This document shows, piece after piece, positions 51,768-59,301 of a stretch of 64,000 nt of DNA (within the stretch, counting starts at the first letter, position 1; each line of letters begins with the position of its first letter). The DNA comes from Bradyrhizobium algeriense (lineage in GTDB: Bacteria; Pseudomonadota; Alphaproteobacteria; Rhizobiales; Xanthobacteraceae). The stretch is from NCBI RefSeq assembly GCF_003062295.1, contig NZ_PYCN01000001.1, forward strand, positions 82,001 through 146,000. The letters run 5' to 3'. The position numbers were made by a program, and so were the translations under genes. Below the pieces are notes generated by a model. It saw nothing but the letters and a program-made list of their open reading frames with translations. It was not told the origin of the DNA and did not search any database.

Positions 51768-52355
51768 TCACGACCACAGTTGCCTCGTGTCCAGCCAATG
51801 GGTCCGGCCACCCTTTTTTTGCACCTCCTGCATCAGGTGCTGGGTTCCGCCCGGGCCGTCGCTGCCGGCTCCGTTCCACAGGCAGAGAAAATCGACCTTT
51901 TCGGCACCGTATCCCGTGGCCACTTGCAGCATCCACAAATTGTTGCGTTCGTAGGGATTTTCGTCAGCCTTGAGCGGGCCAAGCTCTTCGGGCGCGATGT
52001 GCAATACGGCCTGTGATTTCGCTGCGAAATAGCGCGAACGCCAGTCCGCATCGGCAAAGTCGACGGATTTCGCAAGAAACTTGTCCTCCTCAAATGGAAG
52101 ATAGATCGCAAGGGTCAATTGCCGGGCCAGCGCTGCCTCGGCGAACAGCAGATCCCCGCCACACGCGCCTCCGCAAATCGCCAGATCGCCGCGCTCCACG
52201 GCGATCTGATCGAGCAGATCTCCGATCGCTTTGGCGGCGATCGGCTCCTTGTCTGCCGGGAACCGGGGCTCCTCACGGGTCGGGTTATCGATCATGTGGC
52301 CGCTGAAAAGCAGCACCTTGCGCGGTTTGATCTCGCCCGAAGCTTGAGACGCCAT
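51768..52355 (-). CDS. SLOG-like Rossmann protein
   Basis: A 195-residue single-domain protein. Residues 13-20 (KVLLFSGH) and 57-75 (DLAICGGACGGDLLFAEA) give the beta-loop-helix of SLOG/DprA-like Rossmann folds, and IYLPFEEDKFLAKSVD at 84-99 is the next strand. SLOG domains bind nucleotide or nucleotide-derived ligands and occur in prokaryotic conflict systems. The gene converges on the patatin gene and may have its own promoter. AAGGTGAGGG precedes the ATG at 52355. Whether it makes or senses the system's signal is unknown. Confidence 0.75.
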   Translation of the reverse strand: MASQASGEIKPRKVLLFSGHMIDNPTREEPRFPADKEPIAAKAIGDLLDQIAVERGDLAICGGACGGDLLFAEAALARQLTLAIYLPFEEDKFLAKSVDFADADWRSRYFAAKSQAVLHIAPEELGPLKADENPYERNNLWMLQVATGYGAEKVDFLCLWNGAGSDGPGGTQHLMQEVQKKGGRTHWLDTRQLWS

Positions 52356-52468
52356 CACTGAGCCCTCACCTTGCGCTAATGACCTGTTTAACAGAGAAGC
52401 CGATCCTCGACAGCGCAATAAGCGCGTTCACTGTGCTATGGCGTCGCAATTTGCTGGCGTCGTGGAAC

Positions 52469-52974
52469 CTATTCCACCGCGCCGATCGTGATGGCGATCG
52501 CATCCGGCGCCACACCGCTGACCTGCAGCACGACCGGACTCGCATCGAGATCGAGCCGCACGCTCTTGCGCACGCCCGGGCAATCGCTGCGGCCGGTGCT
52601 GCGACGGAGCGGGCATAGCGGCCGTTCTGGATCACGTCGATCCAGGCGTCGTCGGAGAGCGTAATCTGGTAGATGCCGGGCTTGGCCAGCGCGGGCAATC
52701 GCACCATGCCGCCGTGCCACTGCTCCATTCGCGGCTTGCGCTCGGGCGGCATTTCGAACGAGGCTTTGGCCACCGGCTGCAGGCGAATGACCAGCGCGCC
52801 CGCCGGCAGCGCTGCCAGCGTCTCGCCGGCCGCAATCGTCGTCTTGCCGGCTGCGGCGAACGCCGCGCGTTCGCGCGCCAGCGACCATGCGAATTTTTCG
52901 CAGCCGTCGTCGGCGGCCTTGGCTGGGCCGAGCAAGGCGAGTAGCGCAATGGCGACAAGACCTGAGCGAAGCAT
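52469..52974 (-). pseudogene. Secreted protein gene with single-base frameshift
   Basis: Reading from 52974 gives MLRSGLVAIALLALLGPAKA (signal peptide), then DDGCEKFAWSLARERAAFAA and a good domain ending IYQITLSDDAWIDVIQNGRYARSV at about 52600. The rest in that frame is low-quality, while the next frame gives STGRSDCPGVRKSV and a fluent C-terminus ending ITIGAVE at a stop at 52469. One base, probably a G near 52602, is missing. An intact homologue would be about 168 residues. It follows modA in the operon. Sequencing error or a true mutation cannot be told apart here. Confidence 0.75.
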
Positions 52975-52983
52975 CGAGAGCCC

Positions 52984-53793
52984 CTATTGCGGCAGAGCGG
53001 GCGCCGCAAAACCGTGTTTTGCCAGCGTGCGCTGACCTTCCGCCGAGAGAATGAACATTGCGAATTGATACGCCGGCGCCGAGGCGCCGTTCATCACGGT
53101 CAGGCCGTAATCGGCGCCGACCGCGAGCGCATCGGGCAATGCGACGATCTGCTGCGTGGGGTTTTCGCGCTGCGCGACGAGCGCGCTGGTGCAATAGGTC
53201 AGGAAGATATCGGCGGCGCGTTGCGTGACGAGCTCGCCATAGACCGAGCGGCCCTGCGGCGCGGGCGGGCTCGCGGGCCCGCCGGTGAGTTGCAGCGCTT
53301 TCTTCTCGAGCGTAGCTGAGGCGCCTGCCTTGAGCTTCTCGGCTTTGCGAAAAACCTCCCAGGCGTAATCACCCGACGGATCGGCCTTCGGCGTCGAGGT
53401 GCCGAGCTTCACTTGCGGGTCGAGCATACGGTCCAAGAGCGCGGCCGACGTAACCTCGAGGCCGGGCCGCGCCAGCGCGCACAGCCGGTTGCGCGCGAAC
53501 AGCACCACGGGGCCGCTGCGCTTCTCCGCGGCCAGCGCCTGCGGGTGCTCCATATTGGCGGAGGCGAACACCTCTGCTTTGGCGCCAGTGGCGATCTCGT
53601 CTTTCAACAGACCGGATGCGCCGAACTTCGCCTGCACCTTGCCGAGGCCTGCGGCTTCGAAAGCTTTTGCCGTCTCAGTCAGCGCCGCGCGCAGGCTGCC
53701 GGCGGCGTGAAGCAAGATTGTTTCCTCTGCCATCGCGGGCGTCGTCATGATCGCGAGAGCCGCAAGGGCAACCGAAAGCCGCGACTGCATCAC
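52984..53793 (-). CDS. modA: Molybdate-type ABC transporter substrate-binding protein
   Basis: A 269-residue periplasmic binding protein of the ModA/WtpA type. The signal peptide ends at AMAEE. Matches include LLHAAGSLRAALTETAKAFEA, KFGASGLLKDEIATGAKAEVFASANMEHPQAL, and LTYCTSALVAQRE. The start overlaps the end of the tupA-type gene by four bases (ATGA), so translation is coupled. It probably binds molybdate or tungstate and would share the permease encoded upstream. Confidence 0.85.
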   Translation of the reverse strand: MMQSRLSVALAALAIMTTPAMAEETILLHAAGSLRAALTETAKAFEAAGLGKVQAKFGASGLLKDEIATGAKAEVFASANMEHPQALAAEKRSGPVVLFARNRLCALARPGLEVTSAALLDRMLDPQVKLGTSTPKADPSGDYAWEVFRKAEKLKAGASATLEKKALQLTGGPASPPAPQGRSVYGELVTQRAADIFLTYCTSALVAQRENPTQQIVALPDALAVGADYGLTVMNGASAPAYQFAMFILSAEGQRTLAKHGFAAPALPQ

Positions 53794-54623
53794 GCGCCGG
53801 AATCGCTGGCGTTGGGATAGAACAACTGCTCGCCGTTGATCTTGTAGTCGGCGATCGCCTTCTGGCCTTCCGACGACACCAGCCAGTCGATCAACTGCTG
53901 GCCAAGATCCTTCTTGACGCTCGGATGTTTTTCCGGGTTCACCAGCATGACGCCATACTGGTTGAACAGCCGCCTGTCGCCTTCGACCGCGATGGCGAGA
54001 TCGCCGCGGTTCTTGAACGACAGCCAGGTACCGCGATCGGCGAGCACATAGGCGTTGGAGGCCGATGCGGTGTTGAGCGCCGCGCCCATGCCCTGCCCGA
54101 TTTCCTTGTACCAGGGGCCCTTGTCCTTGGCGATGTCGACGCCGGCGACCTTCCAGAGGTTGAGCTCAGCCTGATGGGTGCCGGACTTGTCGCCGCGGGA
54201 AATGAAGTCGGCGCCCTTGGCCTTGATCGCCGTGAGCGCTGCAACGATGTCCTTCGAGCCCTTGATGCCGGCCGGATCGCCCTTCGGGCCGATCAGGGTG
54301 AAGTCGTTGTACATCACGGGGTAACGCTTGACGCCAAAGCCTTCGGCGAGGAACTTTTCTTCCGCAGGTTTGGCGTGGACGAACACGACGTCGGCATCGC
54401 CGCGGCGCGCGGTATCGAGCGCTTGTCCGGTGCCCTGCGCCACCACCTTCACGTCGATGCCGGTCTTGGCCTTGAACATCGGCAGGATGTGGCCGAACAG
54501 GCCGGAATCCTGCGTCGAGGTAGTCGAGGCCACCACGATCGATTTGTCCTGTGCGACGGCGTGGCCTACGAATACGAAGCTGGCGGTCACCGCCATGATC
54601 AAACGGCGCGTAAGCATGTTCAC
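53790..54623 (-). CDS. tupA: Tungstate-binding periplasmic protein
   Basis: A 277-residue substrate-binding protein of the tungstate (TupA) type. The signal peptide ends near AVAQD. The TupA mark STTSTQDSGLF (oxoanion-binding TTSTQDSG) begins the mature protein, followed by GTGQALDTARRGDADVVFVHAK, FISRGDKSGTHQAELNLWK and the C-terminal DWLVSSEGQKAIADY. It lies 13 bases after tupC and overlaps modA by four bases. It delivers tungstate for W-enzymes or for molybdenum competition. Confidence 0.9.
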   Translation of the reverse strand: MNMLTRRLIMAVTASFVFVGHAVAQDKSIVVASTTSTQDSGLFGHILPMFKAKTGIDVKVVAQGTGQALDTARRGDADVVFVHAKPAEEKFLAEGFGVKRYPVMYNDFTLIGPKGDPAGIKGSKDIVAALTAIKAKGADFISRGDKSGTHQAELNLWKVAGVDIAKDKGPWYKEIGQGMGAALNTASASNAYVLADRGTWLSFKNRGDLAIAVEGDRRLFNQYGVMLVNPEKHPSVKKDLGQQLIDWLVSSEGQKAIADYKINGEQLFYPNASDSGA

Positions 54624-54636
54624 TTGTTTTCTCCCA

Positions 54637-55365
54637 TCAAACTAGTAGTTCGCCCGCGAGGAACGTCCTGGCCTCGGCGGTTTGCGGCCAATCGAAGAAC
54701 GACGCGGCGGCGCCGGTTTCCACGATGCGGCCGCGGTGAAGCATGACGATGTCGCCGGCGAGCCGGCGCGCTTCGCCGAGATCGTGGGTCGCCATCACGA
54801 CCTTGATGTTTCGCTCGCTGACCGCGCGGATGATGTCTTCCACCGCCTTGGTGGCTACCGGATCGAGGCTCGCGGTCGGCTCGTCCAGAAACAGCACCGC
54901 GGGATCGCGTGCGAGCGCCCGCGCCAGCGCCAGCCGCTGCTGTTCGCCGCCGGATAGCCTGCGCGCGGCGCGGTCGGCCAGTTGGCCGAGACCGACCAGT
55001 TCGAGCAGCTCGCCGGTACGGCGCGCATGCTCCGCGCGCGGGATGCCGGCGGCGCGCAGCGCGAAGCGGATATTGGCGGCGGCGCTGCGCCGGAGCATCG
55101 CCGGGCGCTGAAACACGATCGCGCGCCTGAGCGGCGGGACATGTTCCAGGCCGCCCCAGGTGATGCGCCCGCGCGAAGGCGTGAGCAGCCCCATCGCCAC
55201 GCGCAGCAGCGTGGATTTGCCCGAGCCGTTCGGGCCGATCAGCACCGTCGGCAGGCCCGAGAGCAAAGTGAGCGAGATATTGTCGAGTATCGTGACGGGA
55301 CCTGCCGTCACCGTAACGCCATTGAATTCAATCGGCAGTTCGCTCGAAGGGGCGCGCATGGTCAT
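54637..55365 (-). CDS. tupC: Tungstate ABC transporter ATPase
   Basis: A 242-residue ATPase: Walker A IGPNGSGKSTLLRV, ABC signature RLSGGEQQRLALARALA, Walker B VLFLDEPTASLDP, and switch histidine in VMATHDLGEARRLAGD. The ATG at 55365 overlaps the TGA of tupB by one codon's worth (ATGA), the sign of coupling. A longer upstream reading is the tupB sequence in another frame. Confidence 0.92.
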   Translation of the reverse strand: MTMRAPSSELPIEFNGVTVTAGPVTILDNISLTLLSGLPTVLIGPNGSGKSTLLRVAMGLLTPSRGRITWGGLEHVPPLRRAIVFQRPAMLRRSAAANIRFALRAAGIPRAEHARRTGELLELVGLGQLADRAARRLSGGEQQRLALARALARDPAVLFLDEPTASLDPVATKAVEDIIRAVSERNIKVVMATHDLGEARRLAGDIVMLHRGRIVETGAAASFFDWPQTAEARTFLAGELLV

Positions 55366-56054
55366 CCCGCCAGTCGTTCGCCGGCGCGGCGGGCGGTCCA
55401 CGCCAGCGCGTTGACGGCGATCACGATCGCGATCAGCACGAAGCCGAGGCCGACCGCGAGCGGCAAGTCGCCCTTCGACGTTTCCAGCGCAATCGCCGTC
55501 GTCATCGTACGAGTGAAGCCCTCGATATTGCCGCCGACGATGATGATGGCGCCGACCTCCGCCGCCGCACGGCCGAAGCCGGCCAGCAGCGCGGTGACGA
55601 GGCTGAAGCGCGCGTCCCAGATCAGCGTCATGACGCGGCCAACGGGGCCGAGATTCATCGCGGTGAGTTCGTCGCGGTATTCGATCCAGAGATCCTCGAT
55701 GGTCTGGCGCGTCAGCGCGGCGATGATCGGGGTGACCAGCACGGTCTGCGCGATGATCATCGCGCCCGCCGTGAACAACAGACCGAACGAGCCGAGCGGC
55801 CCGGAGCGCGACAGCATCAGATAGACCGCAAGGCCGACAACGACCGGCGGCAACCCCATCAGGGCGTTGAGCAGGACGATGAGGCCCTGGCGCCCGGGGA
55901 ATTTCGTCAGCGCAATCCAGGCGCCCAGGGGAATGCCGATCAGCGCGGCCAGCACCACCGCAGACAGGCTCACATGGAGCGACAGCCGCACGATGGCGAA
56001 CAGCGCGGGATCGCCACTGAGCACGAGGTGAAGGGCTGTTACGTCGTTGGGCAT
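55362..56054 (-). CDS. tupB: Tungstate ABC transporter permease
   Basis: A 230-residue membrane permease with about five helices and the ABC-interaction EAA loop RDELTAMNLGPVGRVMTLIWDARFSLVTALLAGFGRAAAEVGAIIIVGGN. This EAA-to-GRAxAEVGA layout is that of the tungstate and molybdate permeases. Start at 56054 (MPNDVTALHL) gives a typical length; an ATG at 56123 would add an odd extension. It is the first gene of the operon and is divergent from the HTH regulator. Confidence 0.9.
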   Translation of the reverse strand: MPNDVTALHLVLSGDPALFAIVRLSLHVSLSAVVLAALIGIPLGAWIALTKFPGRQGLIVLLNALMGLPPVVVGLAVYLMLSRSGPLGSFGLLFTAGAMIIAQTVLVTPIIAALTRQTIEDLWIEYRDELTAMNLGPVGRVMTLIWDARFSLVTALLAGFGRAAAEVGAIIIVGGNIEGFTRTMTTAIALETSKGDLPLAVGLGFVLIAIVIAVNALAWTARRAGERLAG

Positions 56055-56090
56055 GGAAAATTCCGTTCGGCAGACATCTTGCGCAGATAG

Positions 56091-56103
56091 GACCAATATG
56101 GTC
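56091..56103. promoter_or_regulatory. Candidate operator, tup divergent region, site A
   Basis: GACCAATATGGTC is an odd-length palindrome (arms GACCA/TGGTC). It is flanked by GCAGAT (about 56085-56090) and ATCTGC (about 56115-56120), a second larger inverted repeat. It lies 37-49 bases upstream of tupB. Confidence 0.45.
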
Positions 56104-56133
56104 AATTTTCGCAACATCTGCACTCATATGCAT

Positions 56134-56145
56134 ATAGGTGCCTAT
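56134..56145. promoter_or_regulatory. Candidate operator overlapping the regulator's start, site B
   Basis: ATAGGTGCCTAT (ATAGG-N2-CCTAT) overlaps the start codon of the HTH regulator; GCAT and GC flank it. It could be bound by the regulator for autorepression. Confidence 0.4.
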
Positions 56146-57031
56146 GCCGGAACTGCTCACCACTGACGAGGCGGCCGAGTATCTGCGGCTCTCGGAGCGC
56201 AAGCTCTACGAGCTGGTGGCGGAGCGCGCGGTGCCTTGCAGCAAGGTGACCGGACGCTGGCTGTTTCCCCGCGCAGCCCTGGACCGCTGGGTGTCCGCCG
56301 GCCTGATCGCGCCCGCGGTGCTGGCGCAGGTTGCAGCGCCGCCGATCATGGGCGGCAGTCATGATCCGCTGCTGGAATGGGCGCTGCGCGAAAGCAATTC
56401 CGGCCTCGCCAGCCTGCCCGAAGGCAGCGAGGAAGGCCTGCGACGGCTGACGCGGGCCGAGGTGATGGTCGCTGCCATCCATCTGCACCGGCTCGATGGC
56501 GATGACGAAACGGCTAATCTTGACGCGGTCACCGATGCGCCGGGATTGCACGATGCGGTGGTGCTGAGTTTTGCACGGCGTGAGCAAGGCATTCTCGTTG
56601 CGCCGGGCAATCCGCTGGGCTTGAGCGACATGGCCTCGATCGCCACGTCGCGCGCGCGCATGGCGCAACGTCCCGCCGGCGCCGGCGCGCAACTACTGCT
56701 GCTCGCGCTACTGGCTCGCGGCGGCATTGCGCTCGACGATTTGAAACTGGCAAAGCCTGCCTTTCCGACCGGCCCCGACATCGCCCAGGCGATCCGCGCC
56801 GGCCGCATCGATTGCGGGATCGCGACGCGATCGGTCGCGCGCACGGCCGGGCTCGATTTCCTCCCCCTCGCCTGGGAACGCTTCGACCTCGTGCTGCGGC
56901 AGCGCGACTATTTCATGAAGGGGCCGCAGGCGCTGTTCGACTTCATGCGCGAGGCGGGCTTCCGCGACCGTGCCACCGAACTCGGCGGCTACGACGTCAG
57001 CGACACAGGCGAGGTGCGGCTGGTGAATTAG
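56138..57031 (+). CDS. Excisionase-HTH/PBP-domain transcriptional regulator
   Basis: A 297-residue regulator. Residues 6-50 form an excisionase-type helix-turn-helix (LTTDEAAEYLRLSERKLYELVAERAVPCSKVTGRWLFPRAALDRWV). Residues about 70-290 form a periplasmic-binding-protein-like sensor domain (LGLASLP..., RAGAGAQLLLLALLARGGI, FDLVLRQRDYFMKGPQALFDF), as in the family beside tungstate and molybdate transporters. It is expected to sense the oxoanion and control tupBCA. The start is the GTG at 56138 or the ATG at 56144. Divergent from tupB. Confidence 0.85.
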   Translation: MPMPELLTTDEAAEYLRLSERKLYELVAERAVPCSKVTGRWLFPRAALDRWVSAGLIAPAVLAQVAAPPIMGGSHDPLLEWALRESNSGLASLPEGSEEGLRRLTRAEVMVAAIHLHRLDGDDETANLDAVTDAPGLHDAVVLSFARREQGILVAPGNPLGLSDMASIATSRARMAQRPAGAGAQLLLLALLARGGIALDDLKLAKPAFPTGPDIAQAIRAGRIDCGIATRSVARTAGLDFLPLAWERFDLVLRQRDYFMKGPQALFDFMREAGFRDRATELGGYDVSDTGEVRLVN

Positions 57032-57186
57032 GGGCGCAGCGTTCTCAGTGCCACATGATCGAAGTTTAACCGGGGTAAACCGGAAACTCGAGCCTGGCCA
57101 TGGATCGCCACCGCCGCGCCACCAAATCGCCCAACGACTCAATGACGACTATTGCAGCGAGCCGGGGGGCACGAAGGGAGGAGCTG

Positions 57187-57582
57187 ATGGATACCCCAAC
57201 GTCTGCCGCACCCGACGAGAAAACGCCTCCGCCGGAGGAGGCGCTGGCGACACAACCCGGCAAAGAGAGATCGAATCCCGCTGGTCCATTGGAGATCACC
57301 ACCGAGCGATTCAACGCGTCCGTCGCCCGGTTGACCTCAAATTCGATGGACGAACTTCACAAGCTGGCTTCTGAACTCCAGAAAATGCAGGAATTCCTGA
57401 AGTCCGAGGTCGAAAGCGTGCAGCGTCAAATCGACAGCGCGGTGGCCGGAATAAATATCATCGTCGAAACTATTGGTCCGTGGAAAAGCATGGCGGGCTC
57501 ACAAACACCTCCATCAGGCACTCGCAACGCGCGCGCGGGGGGACCAGCGGCCAACATCGAGCAACGCATTCGCGGAGGATAG
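57187..57582 (+). CDS. Hypothetical protein with coiled coil
   Basis: A 131-residue protein with a Pro/Glu-rich start (DEKTPPPEEALATQPGKE), a helical middle likely to be a coiled coil (SMDELHKLASELQKMQEFLKSEVESVQRQIDSAVAGI, about 56-94), and an unstructured Gly/Pro-rich tail. GGAGGAG lies directly upstream of the ATG at 57187. No family is recognised. It follows the regulator gene by 155 bases. The 160 bases after it hold nothing recognisable. Confidence 0.7.
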   Translation: MDTPTSAAPDEKTPPPEEALATQPGKERSNPAGPLEITTERFNASVARLTSNSMDELHKLASELQKMQEFLKSEVESVQRQIDSAVAGINIIVETIGPWKSMAGSQTPPSGTRNARAGGPAANIEQRIRGG

Positions 57583-57742
57583 CAACGGAGAGGCGCCGCT
57601 CAGCGATACTTGCTGGCTGCGGTGGACTCCGGATGCATCGCGTAATGATGGTTTGGCAAGCCTGAGCGCTCCTTCGTTCCATGAAGCGAACGCTCCGTTA
57701 AGACTCCTTGGCGCGATTGAACCGCGCGGCAGACGTGATCCT

Positions 57743-59128
57743 CTACGCGTTGAGTGGCCTGATGTTCTGGTTGATGCTGAAGAAGTTTGTCGGGTCGTAC
57801 TTGGCTTTCAATGCAACGAGGCGGTCGTAGTTGTCGCCATAGGTGGCCTTGAGCCTGTTGGCGTCCCCATCGTCCATCATGAAATTCACATAGCCGCCGT
57901 CAGCCGAGTAAGGGTGCACGGCCTCCCAATAGCCCCTGGTCCAGCGCGTGATTTCGCCTGCCTTTTGCGGATTGGGATCGATGCCGGCGATGACCATCGA
58001 CCAGGTCGCGTCGCGCGTGTTCCAGGCGGTGTCGCTCTTGCCCACGCGACGGACAGCGCCGTCGATCGGATAAAGATGCATGAGCGAGAGCGTGCTCGGC
58101 AGTTTCTGTGCCTGGGCAATATGAGCATCAATTGCTTCGTCGGTCAGTTCTTTCACGAAATCGCCACGCCAGTACCATTGCAAGCCCTTCGGGAAAAACG
58201 GATCGAACATAGACTGGAGAGCCGGATAGGGCATTTCGCCCATCCAGTTGAAAAGCGGCGGGGGCAGTTCACCAAGCAACTTGGCCATGACCGCTTGGCC
58301 GTCTTCTGTTGGGCCAGTGTAGCATGCGATGATGGCACAGGCGCGCTTGCCCTGATGCTCTGCTGGGAACGGGTCCACCGGTGGAACAGTCTTCAGCCCT
58401 ACAAAAACCCCGAGCTCCTCGGGAGCGCCAGGCAGGAAATCCCTGTACTTCTGCATGACGGTCCGGGCATTTTCGAGATCCCAGAAGACTGGACCGGCAT
58501 AGACCAGGTTGACCGGATGAGCCTGGAACAGGAAGCTCGTGACGATGCCGAAATTGCCGCCGCCGCCGCGCAGCCCCCAGTAGAGGTCAGCGTTCTCAGA
58601 CTTATTGGCGGTGACAATGCGACCGTCGGCCAGCACGACATCCGCCTCGAGAAGATTGTCGATGGTGAGGCCATGCTTGCGGGTCAGGTATCCGGTGCCG
58701 CCGCCGAGCGTGAGGCCGGCGATACCGGTCGTCGAGACGATGCCGGCCGGCACCGCGAGCCCGTATATGTGGGTGGCGTGGTCGACGTCGCCCTGCGTGC
58801 AGCCGGGACCGGCGCGGACAGTGCAGGCGGTGGGATCGACCCGCACGCCTTTCATCAGCGACATGTCGATCATCAGCCCGTCGTCGACACTACCAAGGCC
58901 CGGCCCGTTGTGCCCGCCTCCGCGGATCGCCACCTTGAGATCGTTCTGCCTTGCAAAATTGACCGCAGTGACAACGTCAGCGACGTCGGTGCATCGCGCA
59001 ATCATCACGGGACACTTATCGATCATCCCGTTGTAGAGGCTCCGCACACCGTCATAATCGGCATCCGTTTGCCTGATGACCGGGCCGCGCATATTGCCGA
59101 TAAAGGTTTCAGTGGCGATGGCTTGCAT
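57743..59128 (-). CDS. FAD-linked oxidase, berberine-bridge type
   Basis: A 461-residue flavin oxidase. The FAD is attached to His73 in VAIRGGGHNGPG. The usual second attachment at a Cys of the GxCxxVGxxG loop is missing: the loop here reads VPAGIVSTTGIAG. Later blocks are GLTLGGGTGYLTRKHG, LYWGLRGGGGNFGIVT and the C-terminal DPTNFFSINQNI, the BBE signature. The substrate may be a sugar or alkaloid. AGGAGGAG lies just before the ATG at 59128. No partner gene is adjacent. Confidence 0.88.
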   Translation of the reverse strand: MQAIATETFIGNMRGPVIRQTDADYDGVRSLYNGMIDKCPVMIARCTDVADVVTAVNFARQNDLKVAIRGGGHNGPGLGSVDDGLMIDMSLMKGVRVDPTACTVRAGPGCTQGDVDHATHIYGLAVPAGIVSTTGIAGLTLGGGTGYLTRKHGLTIDNLLEADVVLADGRIVTANKSENADLYWGLRGGGGNFGIVTSFLFQAHPVNLVYAGPVFWDLENARTVMQKYRDFLPGAPEELGVFVGLKTVPPVDPFPAEHQGKRACAIIACYTGPTEDGQAVMAKLLGELPPPLFNWMGEMPYPALQSMFDPFFPKGLQWYWRGDFVKELTDEAIDAHIAQAQKLPSTLSLMHLYPIDGAVRRVGKSDTAWNTRDATWSMVIAGIDPNPQKAGEITRWTRGYWEAVHPYSADGGYVNFMMDDGDANRLKATYGDNYDRLVALKAKYDPTNFFSINQNIRPLNA

Positions 59129-59301
59129 GATCTCCTCCTGTTTCCACGCAATGATCGGCCAGTTGGGCCTGAGGTTACTCCCACTGTTGGGCTCCCGGCG
59201 GTTGCTCAATAAACCGGGAGAGAGCCCGCGAACGTCATCGCAGAAATGGCGTTCCTTGATGCGGAGCGGATCTCCGCTAAAAAACTCCGTCCACTTTCAC
59301 A

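Noticed and set aside
57473..59212. 579-codon plus-strand frame opposite the berberine-bridge oxidase gene
   Set aside because: The minus-strand gene has flavin-binding motifs and a strong ribosome site, while the opposite frame is antisense without motifs.
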